Shown piece after piece: positions 8,916-17,705 of a stretch of DNA of 64,000 bases. Under the pieces are notes generated by a model. That model made no database searches. It worked only from the letters and a program-made list of their open reading frames with translations, and was not told where the DNA came from. Origin of the DNA: Micromonospora ureilytica (GTDB lineage Bacteria > Actinomycetota > Actinomycetes > Mycobacteriales > Micromonosporaceae). How positions within the stretch are numbered: the first letter of the stretch is position 1; each line of letters starts with the position of its first letter. A program made the translations under genes and the position numbers. The stretch is taken from NCBI RefSeq assembly GCF_015751765.1, contig NZ_JADOTX010000001.1, positions 3,286,001 through 3,350,000 of the forward strand, in the 5' to 3' direction.

Positions 8916-9562
8916 GCCGGCCCTATGACGCCGCCAAGCGGGTGTTGGACGTGCTCGCGGCCGCCATCGGTCTGCTGCTGGCCACCCCGGTGATCGCCGC
9001 TGTGGCGTTCGCCGTCCTGATCACGATGGGTCGGCCGGTGCTGTTCCGACAGGCCCGGCCGGGGCGGCACGGGCAGCTGTTCGAGCTGGTCAAGTTCCGG
9101 TCGATGACCGTCGGCGGCGAGGGCGGCGCACCGGCCAACGACGGCGCCCGGCTCACCCGGTTCGGCCGGTGGCTGCGCACGACCAGCCTGGACGAACTTC
9201 CCCAACTGTGGAACGTGCTGCGCGGCGAGATGAGCCTGGTCGGGCCGCGCCCGCTGCTGCCGGCGTACCTGACCCGGTACACCCCGGAGCAGTTCCGCCG
9301 CCACGACGTCCGCCCCGGCATCACCGGCCTCCAGCAGGTGTACGGGCGCAACTCGCTGAGCTGGGAGGAGCGCTTCGCCCTCGACGTGCGGTACGTGCGG
9401 CAGCGCTCGCTGGGGCTCGACCTGCGCATCCTGCTGCGCACGGTACGCACCGTGCTGCTGCGGGAGGGGATCACCGCTTCCGGTGCGGCCACCGCCCACG
9501 AGTACCTGGGCCCGTCCGAGCTGGCCGGTGCCGGCGCCGGGCCGGCGGAGGCCCGGCGGTGA
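8912..9562 (+). CDS. Undecaprenyl-phosphate sugar phosphotransferase (PglC-like)
   Basis: A 216-residue monotopic phosphoglycosyl transferase of the bacterial sugar transferase family (PF02397). It moves a sugar-1-phosphate from UDP-sugar to undecaprenyl phosphate, the first membrane step of repeat-unit synthesis. One hydrophobic re-entrant segment is at residues ~11-38. The FRQARPG and KFRSM motifs follow, then the catalytic Asp-Glu pair D94-E95 in SLDELPQLWNV, and VGPRPLLP. It is the short PglC type without the extra membrane domain of WbaP/WcaJ. It overlaps both neighbours by 4 nt, so the four genes 7728-11423 form one operon. It is the only such initiator seen in the window. Confidence 0.9.
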   Translation: MSRPYDAAKRVLDVLAAAIGLLLATPVIAAVAFAVLITMGRPVLFRQARPGRHGQLFELVKFRSMTVGGEGGAPANDGARLTRFGRWLRTTSLDELPQLWNVLRGEMSLVGPRPLLPAYLTRYTPEQFRRHDVRPGITGLQQVYGRNSLSWEERFALDVRYVRQRSLGLDLRILLRTVRTVLLREGITASGAATAHEYLGPSELAGAGAGPAEARR

Positions 9563-10206
9563 CCCTGGACATCGTCATCGTCGGCTGCGGCGGGCACGGT
9601 CGGGAGGTGCTCGGCATCGTCCGTGCCGTCAACGCCGCCGCCGGCGACGGGCCGCCGTGGCGAGTGCGGGGATTCGTCGACGATCGGCCCAGCGAGGTCA
9701 ACCTGAAGCGGGTGCAGCGGCTGGAGGTGCCCTACCTGGGCGGCACCGGCCGCCTCGCCGAGCAGCCCGCCGGCACGTACCTGGCGTTGGGCATCGGGGA
9801 ACCGGCGGCCCGCCGGGCGGTGGACGCGCGGCTGGCCGGGTACCGGCTGCCGGCCGCCGTGCTGGTGCATCCGGATGCCACCCTCGGCCCGGACGCCGTC
9901 TACGGCGAGGGCCTGATCGTGTTCCCCGGGGCCCGGGTCACCACGAACGTCACGCTGGGCCGGCACGTGCACCTCAACCAGAACAGCGCTGTGGCGCACG
10001 ACTGTGAGCTGGGTGACCACGTCTCGGTCAACCCGCTGGGGGCGGTCTCGGGTGACTGCCGGTTGGGCGACGGCGTGCTGATCGGGGCCGGGGCGGTGGT
10101 GTTGCAGAAGCTGCGGGTGGGCGCCGGCGCCACCGTCGGCGCGGGGGCCTGCGTGGTCCGGGACGTGCCGGCCGGCACGGTGGTCAAGGGAGTCCCGGCC
10201 CGGTGA
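9559..10206 (+). CDS. PglD-like sugar O/N-acyltransferase (left-handed beta-helix)
   Basis: A 215-residue protein with an N-terminal Rossmann-like PglB_N domain (DIVIVGCGGHGREVL) and C-terminal hexapeptide repeats (residues ~105-205). The general-base His of PglD-type enzymes fits H147 in AVAHDCELGDHV. Family role: acetyl-CoA-dependent N-acetylation of a UDP-4-amino-4,6-dideoxysugar. With the aminotransferase and PglC-like gene just upstream, this suggests UDP-2,4-diacetamido-trideoxyglucose (bacillosamine) or a similar sugar. The start is GTG inside the GTGA overlap with the previous stop. Confidence 0.85.
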   Translation: MTLDIVIVGCGGHGREVLGIVRAVNAAAGDGPPWRVRGFVDDRPSEVNLKRVQRLEVPYLGGTGRLAEQPAGTYLALGIGEPAARRAVDARLAGYRLPAAVLVHPDATLGPDAVYGEGLIVFPGARVTTNVTLGRHVHLNQNSAVAHDCELGDHVSVNPLGAVSGDCRLGDGVLIGAGAVVLQKLRVGAGATVGAGACVVRDVPAGTVVKGVPAR

Positions 10207-11423
10207 GCGCCCTCGGCGGCTCCGGTGGCCCCGGCGTGGGTCACCCGTTCGGGGTCCGCCGGCTGCGCATCGCGGTGCTGGTCAAGACGAACGCCGGCGG
10301 CCTGTGGCTGCTGCCGCAGGTCGAGGAGTTGCGCCATCGCGGGCACGAGGTGACAGTGGTGCTGCCCCGGGGGGCCGGTCGGCTCACCGACGAGCTGGAG
10401 CGGCGGGGCTTCGAGGTGCTCAGCTGCCCGTACGACTTCACGATCGGCTGGCACGTGCCGATCGGGCTGCTGCGGCTGCGCGCACTGCTGCGGCGGCTGC
10501 GACCCGACGTGGTGCAGTACCACCTGATCGCCTCGGCGTACGCGGTGCGACTGGCCACCCTGGGGCTGCCGGTGCGCCGGGTGCACATGGTGGCCGGTCC
10601 GGCGTACCTGGAGTCCCGGCTGGTCCGCTCGGTGGAGCGGTGGATGTGGCAGCTGGACGACGTGGTGATCTGCGGCTGCCGGTACGCCTCGGCCCGGTAC
10701 GGTGAGCTGGGTTGCCCGCCGCAGCGACGGCCGGTCGCGGTGTACGGGGTGGACACCGACGCGTTCAGCCCGGAGGCCACCGGCCCGGACCAGCGGGCGA
10801 AGCTCCGCGCCGAGCTGGGCATCGACCAGGCCGCGTTCCTGGCGGTGATGGTGTCCTACGTCCACCCGCCCAAGCGCCTCGTGCACTCCGGTCGCGGTGT
10901 GAAGGGGCACGACGTGCTGCTGGCCGCGTGGCGGACGTTCCGCCGCCGGCACCCGGACGCGCACCTGCTGCTGGTCGGAGGTGGCTGGACGGCCGCCGGG
11001 GAGAGCTACCGGCGGCAGCTCGGCGAACGGTTCGGCGTGGCCGACGATCCCGGGGTGACCTGGGTGGAGTCGGTTCCGGACGTGCGCCCCTGCTACGCCG
11101 CCGCCGACGTGAGCGTCTCGCCGTCGCTGTGCGACAGTCCGGGCACGGCGGTCGAGGCCGGCTCGATGGGTGTGCCGAGCATCGTCAGCGCGGCCGGCGG
11201 ACTACCCGAGGCGGTCACCGAACGCTCCGGGTGGGTGGTGCCCGCGGCGGACCCGACAGCCCTGGTGGACGCGCTCGACGCGGCGTACCGGGGCTGGGTC
11301 ACCGGAACGCTGACCCTACGCGGCCGACTGGCCCGTCAGCACGTGCTGGCGTCCTTCGACGACCTGCGGGCGGCGGCCGAGGTGGCGGACATCGTGGAGG
11401 ACGTGGCGGCCCGCCGACGGTGA
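10203..11423 (+). CDS. Glycosyltransferase family 4 protein
   Basis: A 406-residue GT-B enzyme. The N-domain begins RIAVLVKTNAGGLWLLPQVEELRHRGHEVTVV with the GG loop. The C-domain carries the nucleotide-sugar part SLCDSPGTAVEAGSMGVPSI, where E-A-x-x-x-G-x-P is the GT4 signature. As the fourth gene of the aminotransferase-PglC-PglD operon, joined by a GTGA overlap, it is a good candidate for adding the second sugar to the PglC product. Donor and acceptor cannot be read from the sequence. A strong hairpin follows. Confidence 0.85.
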   Translation: MSALGGSGGPGVGHPFGVRRLRIAVLVKTNAGGLWLLPQVEELRHRGHEVTVVLPRGAGRLTDELERRGFEVLSCPYDFTIGWHVPIGLLRLRALLRRLRPDVVQYHLIASAYAVRLATLGLPVRRVHMVAGPAYLESRLVRSVERWMWQLDDVVICGCRYASARYGELGCPPQRRPVAVYGVDTDAFSPEATGPDQRAKLRAELGIDQAAFLAVMVSYVHPPKRLVHSGRGVKGHDVLLAAWRTFRRRHPDAHLLLVGGGWTAAGESYRRQLGERFGVADDPGVTWVESVPDVRPCYAAADVSVSPSLCDSPGTAVEAGSMGVPSIVSAAGGLPEAVTERSGWVVPAADPTALVDALDAAYRGWVTGTLTLRGRLARQHVLASFDDLRAAAEVADIVEDVAARRR

Positions 11424-11430
11424 GCACGAC

Positions 11431-11476
11431 GGCGGGCGGCCGGTGGCCGGTCTTGCCGGACCACCGACCGCCCGCC
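11431..11476. terminator. GC-rich bidirectional terminator hairpin
   Basis: GGCGGGCGG...GGTGGCCGG (11431-11450) pairs with the complementary run ending CCGCCCGCC (11456-11476) around a TCTTG loop. It fills the 58-bp gap between two convergent genes, the glycosyltransferase and capG. No T-tract follows on either side, as is usual at very high GC. Confidence 0.65.
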
Positions 11477-11481
11477 ACGGG

Positions 11482-12606
11482 TCAGTGCCGGATGCCGGCC
11501 CAGTCGTGGTGGCGCCGCACGGTGGAGAGGATGAAGTCGACGACCCGCCGGGAGGTGTCCGGCACCTGGTAGTCGACCGGGCAGGGCACGCCCTGCGCGG
11601 CCACCTGCGCCACGGTCACCTCGACGGCCTCGACCACACCCTGCGGGTCGAGGCCGGTCATGATGATCCCGCCGGCGTCGAGCGCCTCGGGGCGTTCGAT
11701 CGACTCGCGCAGGGTCACCGCCGGGAAGCCGAGGATGGCGGCCTCCTCGCTGATCGTCCCGCTGTCCGACAGCGTGCAGTACGCCATGGTCTGCAGGTGC
11801 ACGTAGTCGAGCAGGCCGAACGGCTCGTGGAAGGCGATGCCGTCCAGCGCGGTGGCGTCCGGGGCCAGCGCCTCCAGCCGCTTACGGGTGCGCGGGTGCG
11901 TGGAAACCAGCACCGGCAGACCCCAGCGGTGCCGGACCGCGACCAGGCAGTCCAGCAGCCGCTGGAGCCGGTCGGGTCGGTCGACGTTCTCCTCCCGGTG
12001 CGCGCTGACCAGGAAGTAGCCGCCCCGGTCGAGTTCCAACTGGCGCAGGATGCCGGAGCTGGCGATCGGCTCCCGGTAGTGCTCCAGCACCTCGCGCATC
12101 GGCGAGCCGGTGTGCAGGATCCGGCGCGGGTGCAGGCCCTCGGCGAGCAGGTTGCGTCGGGCGTGTTCGGTGTAGACCAGGTTGAAGTCCGCGACGTGGT
12201 CGACCAGCCGCCGGTTCGTCTCCTCCGGCACGTTCAGGTCGAAGCAGCGGTTGCCGGCCTCCATGTGGTAGACCGGCACCCGCATCCGCCGGGCCATCAG
12301 CGCCGCGATGCAACTGTTGGTGTCGCCGAGGACGAGCAGCGCGTCCGGCCGCACCTCGGCGATCGCCGCCTCCATGCCGACGAGGACCCCGCCGAGCACC
12401 CTTCCCAGCGACGAGGTGTCGACGCGGAGGAACCGGTCGGGCTCCCGCAACCGCAGTTCGGTGAAGAACACGTCGGAGAGGGTGGTGTCCCAGTTCTGCC
12501 CGGTGTGCACCAGCACGTGCTCGACGGTGTCGTCGAGCCGGCTGAGCACCCGGGACAGTCGGATGATCTCGGGACGGGTGCCGACGACGGTCATCACCCG
12601 GGTCAT
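11482..12606 (-). CDS. capG: UDP-N-acetylglucosamine 2-epimerase-type enzyme, CapG-like (UDP-L-FucNAc step)
   Basis: A 374-residue non-hydrolysing UDP-HexNAc 2-epimerase fold (GT-B type). Seen: VGTRPEIIRLSRVLSRLD at the N-terminus, HMEAGNRCFDLNVPEETNRR with the two catalytic Glu, SAHREENVD with the conserved His-Arg, and SDSGTISEEAAILGFPAVT. The ETNRR and NRCFD forms, and its place right after capE and capF, favour CapG, which finishes UDP-L-FucNAc by C2 epimerisation, over ordinary WecB. A separate WecB-type gene lies at 44736. It starts 22 nt after the capF stop and is the last gene of its operon. Confidence 0.85.
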   Translation of the reverse strand: MTRVMTVVGTRPEIIRLSRVLSRLDDTVEHVLVHTGQNWDTTLSDVFFTELRLREPDRFLRVDTSSLGRVLGGVLVGMEAAIAEVRPDALLVLGDTNSCIAALMARRMRVPVYHMEAGNRCFDLNVPEETNRRLVDHVADFNLVYTEHARRNLLAEGLHPRRILHTGSPMREVLEHYREPIASSGILRQLELDRGGYFLVSAHREENVDRPDRLQRLLDCLVAVRHRWGLPVLVSTHPRTRKRLEALAPDATALDGIAFHEPFGLLDYVHLQTMAYCTLSDSGTISEEAAILGFPAVTLRESIERPEALDAGGIIMTGLDPQGVVEAVEVTVAQVAAQGVPCPVDYQVPDTSRRVVDFILSTVRRHHDWAGIRH

Positions 12607-12628
12607 GTGGTCTCCCTCTGCAGGTCAC

Positions 12629-13753
12629 TCACCGGACGCCGGCCGGCACCCGGTGTTCGTCCCCGACCGGCTCTGGCCACGTGTCGGGCCGCTCCGGGTC
12701 GAACAGCTCGTTGGTCCAGAAGAGGGTGAGCAGCTCGTCGGGGCCGGTGTTGGTGATGTTGTGCGCCCACATGGTCGGCATGTCGATCACGACCGGTTCG
12801 TCGCCGCTGACCGGGAACCGGACGACGTCGGTGTCGCCGACCCGGCGCAGGCTGATGTCGGCCGAGCCGCGCAGCACCACGAACCGTTCCACCTTGGCCA
12901 GGTGGAAGTGCTCGCCGCGGGTGACGCCGGGCCGGGTGGTGGAGCAGAACGTCTGCCCCGCTCCCCCGTGCGCCTTCACCGTCTCGACGAGCGCGCCCCG
13001 GGCGTCGGCCCGGGTCGGCAGGGCGAGCGGATAGTGCGCCGGGAAGCAGTGCGACCGGTAGGTGTTGAACAGCCGCACGTCGTGCCGGTCGCGCAGTGCC
13101 GGAATCTCGCCGGTGCGGTAGACGTCGGCGTACGAGGCGAGCTGGTCGGCGAGGTCACGGACCCCGGTCCGCAGCGCCGGCATGGCCGGATCCCAGGAGC
13201 CGCCCGCCGCGACGCCGGCCAGCCGGGCCGCGGCGTCGGTGACGTGCACCAGGTCCATCTCACGGTCGGCGTGCACCTCCGGCTGGCCGCCCTCGGCGAG
13301 CACCCGGCAGAAGGTGGCGACCGCCGAGTTGTACCAGGGCCGCCCGTGCTCGCCGTACAGGTTGGGCAGCAACAGGTCGTCCAACGGAACGCCGGTGTCG
13401 GCGAGGATGCCGGCGGCGGTGGCCTTGGCGTCGCCGTACGGGGTGCCGTTGCCGGCCTGCACCGAGTTGGCGAAGACCACCCCGATCGGCGGATCCGGGC
13501 AGGCCCGCAGACCGTTGGCGAGCTGGGCGGCGAGGTGGACGTTGCCGGCGGCCACGTCCGCGGGTTCACCGCGGTTGACCCCGGCCAGGTGCAGCACCCG
13601 GTCCACTCCGGCGATCTTGCGGGCGACCACCGCCGGGTCGGCCAGGTCGGCGCGGGTAAGCACGGTCGGCTCGGGCCAGCCGAGCGCCCGCAGCAGGACC
13701 CGCACGTGCCAGCCGAGGAAACCGCCGGCACCGGTGACGGCGAGGCTCAGCAC
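12629..13753 (-). CDS. capF: CapF-like bifunctional reductase/epimerase (SDR + cupin)
   Basis: A 374-residue two-domain protein. Residues 1-~245 are an extended SDR (TGAGGFLGW at 7-15; NSVQAGNGTPYGDAK holds the catalytic region). The C-terminal ~110 residues are a cupin with E281-H282-F283-H284 and a further His at 331 (MWAHN), fitting the metal site of CapF. In Staphylococcus aureus, CapF's cupin does the C3 epimerisation and its SDR part the NADPH reduction on the way to UDP-L-FucNAc. The start overlaps the capE stop by 7 nt. Confidence 0.88.
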   Translation of the reverse strand: MLSLAVTGAGGFLGWHVRVLLRALGWPEPTVLTRADLADPAVVARKIAGVDRVLHLAGVNRGEPADVAAGNVHLAAQLANGLRACPDPPIGVVFANSVQAGNGTPYGDAKATAAGILADTGVPLDDLLLPNLYGEHGRPWYNSAVATFCRVLAEGGQPEVHADREMDLVHVTDAAARLAGVAAGGSWDPAMPALRTGVRDLADQLASYADVYRTGEIPALRDRHDVRLFNTYRSHCFPAHYPLALPTRADARGALVETVKAHGGAGQTFCSTTRPGVTRGEHFHLAKVERFVVLRGSADISLRRVGDTDVVRFPVSGDEPVVIDMPTMWAHNITNTGPDELLTLFWTNELFDPERPDTWPEPVGDEHRVPAGVR

Positions 13754-14787
13754 GCCAGCACCGGGTCGCGCAGCGCCAGCTCCGCCCGGATCTCGGGCAG
13801 CGTCTTGAGCAGCTCCACCACCTCGGGTACGCCGAGCCGGGTGGCGTTGGCCGAGTTGAAGTCCTCGTGGGGCACCTCGCCCAGCTCACCCTCCGAGACG
13901 TAGAGCGCGTAGTTCAGGTCCCGGGCGTCCAGAGGCACCCGGAAGAAGTCACCGAAGTCGTCGGCCTGGGCCAGCTCCTCCCGGCTCGCGAGGGTCTCGT
14001 GCCACTTCTCGCTGTGCCGTACGCCGATGACCTCCAGCTTGAACGGCACGTCGAAGAGCTGGCAGATCGCCTCGGCGAGGTCGCTGATGGTGCAGGCGGC
14101 TGCCTTGCGGATGAACACGTCGCCGGGGCGGGCGTGGTGGAAGGCGTGCTCGACCAGGTCGACCGAGTCGGCCAGCGACATGAGGAACCGGGTCATGCTC
14201 GGCTCGGTGACGGTCGGCGCGCGGCCGGCCTTGATCTGCTCGATGAAGAGCGGGATCACCGAGCCGCGCGAGTACATGACGTTGCCGTACCGGACGCAGG
14301 AGACGGTGGTGGCGCTGTTCGGGTTGTTCCGGGCGTACGCCTGGGCGACCTTCTCCATCAGCGCCTTGCTCATGCCCATCGCGTTCACCGGGTAGACGGC
14401 CTTGTCGGTGCTGAGCACGACCACCGAGCTGACCCCGTTGTGGGCGGCGGCCTCGACCACGTTGCCGCTGCCGAGGATGTTGGTGCGCACCGCTTCGAGG
14501 GGGAAGAACTCGCAGGACGGCACCTGCTTGAGTGCCGCCGCGTGGAAGACGAAGTCGACGCCCCTGGTGGCCCGCAGCACGGTGTCGACGTCGCGGACGT
14601 CGCCCACGTGGTAGCGCACCCGTTCGTCGCCGAAGGAACGCCGCATGGCTTCCTGCTTGGCCTCATCCCGGCTGAGGATCCGCACCTCGGCGACGTCCCG
14701 GTCGAGCAGACGTCGGGCCATGGTCTGTCCAAAGGATCCGGTCCCGCCGGTGATCAGTACCCGGCGGCCCGCGGTCATCACGCTCAT
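13747..14787 (-). CDS. capE: CapE-like UDP-GlcNAc 4,6-dehydratase/5-epimerase
   Basis: A 346-residue soluble SDR. The NAD(P) motif GGTGSFG is at 14-20, STDKAVYPVNAMGMSK around 127-141 carries the Met-x3-Lys pair (M137/K141) that replaces Tyr-x3-Lys in this dehydratase family, and CVRYGNVMYSRGSVIP follows. It lacks the membrane-domain N-terminus of PglF types. Role: converts UDP-GlcNAc to the 4-keto-6-deoxy intermediate and epimerises C5, the first step to UDP-L-FucNAc. ATG 14787 is preceded by GGGAG at good spacing. First gene of the capEFG operon, read away from the polymerase at 15058. Confidence 0.9.
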   Translation of the reverse strand: MSVMTAGRRVLITGGTGSFGQTMARRLLDRDVAEVRILSRDEAKQEAMRRSFGDERVRYHVGDVRDVDTVLRATRGVDFVFHAAALKQVPSCEFFPLEAVRTNILGSGNVVEAAAHNGVSSVVVLSTDKAVYPVNAMGMSKALMEKVAQAYARNNPNSATTVSCVRYGNVMYSRGSVIPLFIEQIKAGRAPTVTEPSMTRFLMSLADSVDLVEHAFHHARPGDVFIRKAAACTISDLAEAICQLFDVPFKLEVIGVRHSEKWHETLASREELAQADDFGDFFRVPLDARDLNYALYVSEGELGEVPHEDFNSANATRLGVPEVVELLKTLPEIRAELALRDPVLAC

Positions 14788-15057
14788 TGGTTCTCCCGTT
14801 CGTCACCCGACGGGCGGTTGTCACCCGCCAGCCCGGACGCAGCGCTGCACGCTGCCGCGCGGGCGCCGATCTCCGGTGCCCAGGCGAAAGCCCCACCGGA
14901 TGCGGCACCCGGGTCAACGAGAGGTGGGAAGCCCGGATACGTGTTCAACCCAAACACCCCAAACAAGCACCAGCTGGCGCAAAATTGCGTCGAAAAGGTC
15001 CGTGTTTGTCGGGTGAATTCGGCACTTCGTCGGCCTTCACCTGATAGAAACGGTTCC

Positions 15058-16314
15058 GTGCCGCTCCCTCTCTCGACCGGTCGCGCGCGCCCCCAGCCCC
15101 GCCCGTGCGGACCCAGCGGCAGCCTCCCCGCCGTCCTGGTGCTCTGCGTGGTCGCCTTCATGGCCGCCCGCCCACCCTGGTGGTCCTTCAACTACGCCGC
15201 ACTGCTGGCCCTGCTGGCGATCGGCCTCAGCGGCCGACTGCCCCGGCTGCGCGCCGTCGACACGCTCGCATTGCTCCTCGCGTTCTGGGCCGCCGCCAGC
15301 CTGCTCTGGAGCAGCCGCACCGACCTCACCCTGCCCGCCGCCTACCGCTACCTCTCGGTCTGCCTGCTCCTGGTGGCCTGCCGGCACGTCGTCCGTACTC
15401 GACGGGACCTGCTGCTGGTCGGCTGGGCCTACCTCGCCGGCTGTGCCGTCATCGCCGTCGAGGTGGTCACCGGCGCGCGCTCGCAGGGGGACGTGCTGCT
15501 CTTCGCCCACCGCTACGGCGTCGACGGCAGGGAGGTGAACCTCACCGCGTACACCCTGGCCGTGGGGGTGGTGGTGGCCCTGGTGCTCGCCTCGGCGGGC
15601 GCGCACCGGCGGTCGCTGTGGTTGGCGCCGCTGGGGCTGATCGCGCTGCTCGGGTACGCGGTGCTGCTCACCGGCTCGCGTGGCGCGGCCATCGGCGTGC
15701 TGCTCGGACTACTCACCGCACTGGCGGCGCACCTGCTGCCCCGACTCACGGGGGTCGCCGTCGCCGGGATCGCCGGGATCGCGGTGCTGGCGGTGCCGTT
15801 CGGGATGACCCCGCAGAACGAGATGCTCTGGCTCGACGGGCTGTACGGCAGACCCACCGGCGACATCTCCGGGCGGCTCTCCATCTGGCCGTACGCCCTG
15901 TCGACCTGGTGGGAGTCACCGCTGACCGGCTCCGGCGCCGGCGTGTTCATCTCCACCAACCCGTACGAGATCGGGCCGCACAACCTGCTGCTGACCGTCG
16001 GCAACGACCTGGGTCTGGTCGGGGTGCTGCTCTACTTCGGGACGATGGCCGCGGCGCTGGTCACCGCCGCCCGCACCGGTCGGACGGCGTTACTGCTGGC
16101 CTGCGCGTTCACCGCCGCCATGCTGCCGATCTGGTTGACCGGTCAGTGGGAGACCGCGCTGGGCTTCTGGCTGGCCCTGGGCCTGCTCACCGTGCTCCCC
16201 GGGATCTGGGGTCCGGAGCGGGCGCGCGGCGTCGCGCCGCGACATGCCCGCTCCCTCCTGCGCTGGACGACGCCGGCGCCGATGGCCGGCGCCGGCAGGT
16301 TCAGCCGCCGCTGA
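15058..16314 (+). CDS. O-antigen ligase/polymerase-like membrane protein (Wzy-like 1)
   Basis: About 418 residues and roughly ten membrane helices. The large extracytoplasmic loop has the Wzy_C/O-antigen ligase pattern: LLTGSRGAAIGVLLG, then GRLSIWPYALSTWWESPL, GAGVFISTN and PHNLLLTVGNDLGLVGV, with the conserved His-Asn and Glu/Asp-Leu-Gly. Such proteins polymerise repeat units or ligate glycans on the outer face of the membrane. Its closest relative here is the protein at 21654-22955. The GTG start at 15058 is provisional: there is no Shine-Dalgarno sequence, and a TAGAAA 7 nt upstream could allow a leaderless start. The 270 bp upstream is shared with capE as a divergent promoter region. Confidence 0.8.
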   Translation: MPLPLSTGRARPQPRPCGPSGSLPAVLVLCVVAFMAARPPWWSFNYAALLALLAIGLSGRLPRLRAVDTLALLLAFWAAASLLWSSRTDLTLPAAYRYLSVCLLLVACRHVVRTRRDLLLVGWAYLAGCAVIAVEVVTGARSQGDVLLFAHRYGVDGREVNLTAYTLAVGVVVALVLASAGAHRRSLWLAPLGLIALLGYAVLLTGSRGAAIGVLLGLLTALAAHLLPRLTGVAVAGIAGIAVLAVPFGMTPQNEMLWLDGLYGRPTGDISGRLSIWPYALSTWWESPLTGSGAGVFISTNPYEIGPHNLLLTVGNDLGLVGVLLYFGTMAAALVTAARTGRTALLLACAFTAAMLPIWLTGQWETALGFWLALGLLTVLPGIWGPERARGVAPRHARSLLRWTTPAPMAGAGRFSRR

Positions 16315-16331
16315 CCGTCGGGCGAGGCCGG

Positions 16332-17705
16332 TCAGCCGGCGTCCACGCCCCGCAGCGTCGTCCCCGAGCCGGACCGGGGCGCCGGTGGCCGGGCCACCCG
16401 GCGGTGGGCGGCCTCCCGCAGCACCTCGGCGAAGCGGGCGGCCACCCGGTCGGTGCGGTGGTGCCGCACCGCGTACGTCAGACCCTGCCGGCCCAACCGG
16501 TCCCGCAGCTCGGCGTCGGCGCAGAGCGCGCCGATCGCCTCGGTCAGGGCCGCCTCGTCGTCGACGCCGACGACCCGGCCGGCGTCGGCCGCCGACAGGT
16601 GGGCCATCGAGGCCAGTTCGGCGGGACCGAACCCGAGCACCGGCCGGCCCGCCGCCAGGTACTGCGGGATCTTCGTGGACAGCGAGTAGCGGGTGTACCG
16701 GCGAAACTCCTCGGCGAACGCCTCGACGTGCACCAGCACGTCAGCTTGCCGGAGCACCCCGGGAACCTCGCCCGCGCTCAACGACCGGCCCAGCCGAACC
16801 GCGGGCAGCCCGGCGAAGACACCGTCGTACTGGGCCAGGTTGGTCGCCGGGGCGTGCACTGTCAGCCGGGCCGGTGTGCCGCGCTGCGCCAGCCGCTGCA
16901 CCACCTCGCCGATCCGGCGCAGCGAACGCCACCGGTCCAGGTGCAGCCCACCCACGTAGACGAGATCGACAGTGCCGTCCGCCGACAGTGGCGACGCCGG
17001 CTGGTCGGGGTCGGCGAAGTCGGACGGGGACACGCAGTTGCCGAACGCGGCGAACGGCAGCCCGTACCGCTGCTCGAACTCGCGGGCCATTGCCTCGCTG
17101 ATCCCCATCCCGTACGACGAGTGCCGCATTACCTCCCGCATGCCGGCGAGGACCGCGAGCCGGGGGACACCGAGCACCTGCCCGTTGGCGTACAGGGTGC
17201 TGGGCCAGTCGTCCATGAAGTGCGGCACCAGCGGCGCGTCGCACTCCTGCGCGGCGGTCACCGCCAGGCGCATCATCCGGATGCTGCCCAGCGTCGCGTA
17301 GACCACGTCCGGACGTTGCTCCCGCAGCCAGCCCCGAACATCGACGGGCACGCGGACCGGGCTGAGATCGACGAAGGCCCGCAGTTGCGCACGCAGCCGG
17401 GCGCGCACCGGGCCGGGCAGCGGGTCGACGGCCTCGGCCGCCGGAACGCCGGCCGGGTCGGGTCGGCGGGTGCGTTGCCGGAGCCGGAACAGGTGGTACT
17501 CCACCGGGGCGTTGCGCGGCGCGAAGCGGGCGAACGTGCCACGCACCTCCGCACCGGGGCTGGCGTCCTCGGTGTACAGCTGGGCGAGCCGGTCCGGTGG
17601 CCAGCCGGCGAACAGGTTCGACAGGGTGATGCCGGTGCCGGTGGTGCGGTCGAAGACGGCGGCGCTCACCACCAGGACCCGGGGATACTCCTCAACGGAC
17701 GGCAT
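16332..17705 (-). CDS. Glycosyltransferase (GT4-like), paralogue of 34854-36185
   Basis: A 457-residue GT-B-like protein. It begins EEYPRVLVVSAAVFDRTTGTGITLSNLFAGWP and has a clear C-domain: LVYVGGLHLDRWRSLRRIGE, then SLSTKIPQYLAAGRPVLGFG. It shares these blocks and LVPHFMDDWPSTLYANG with the gene at 34854, so the two are duplicates. In both loci the gene lies directly downstream of a Wzx-like flippase. It overlaps the flippase stop by 14 nt and ends the three-gene minus-strand operon epimerase-flippase-transferase. The sugar is unknown. Confidence 0.82.
   Translation of the reverse strand: MPSVEEYPRVLVVSAAVFDRTTGTGITLSNLFAGWPPDRLAQLYTEDASPGAEVRGTFARFAPRNAPVEYHLFRLRQRTRRPDPAGVPAAEAVDPLPGPVRARLRAQLRAFVDLSPVRVPVDVRGWLREQRPDVVYATLGSIRMMRLAVTAAQECDAPLVPHFMDDWPSTLYANGQVLGVPRLAVLAGMREVMRHSSYGMGISEAMAREFEQRYGLPFAAFGNCVSPSDFADPDQPASPLSADGTVDLVYVGGLHLDRWRSLRRIGEVVQRLAQRGTPARLTVHAPATNLAQYDGVFAGLPAVRLGRSLSAGEVPGVLRQADVLVHVEAFAEEFRRYTRYSLSTKIPQYLAAGRPVLGFGPAELASMAHLSAADAGRVVGVDDEAALTEAIGALCADAELRDRLGRQGLTYAVRHHRTDRVAARFAEVLREAAHRRVARPPAPRSGSGTTLRGVDAG

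Noticed and set aside
11443-12729. 428-residue plus-strand open frame over capG
   Set aside because: The His/Val/Gly-rich text is typical of an antisense shadow at high GC, and the opposite strand encodes a full epimerase.
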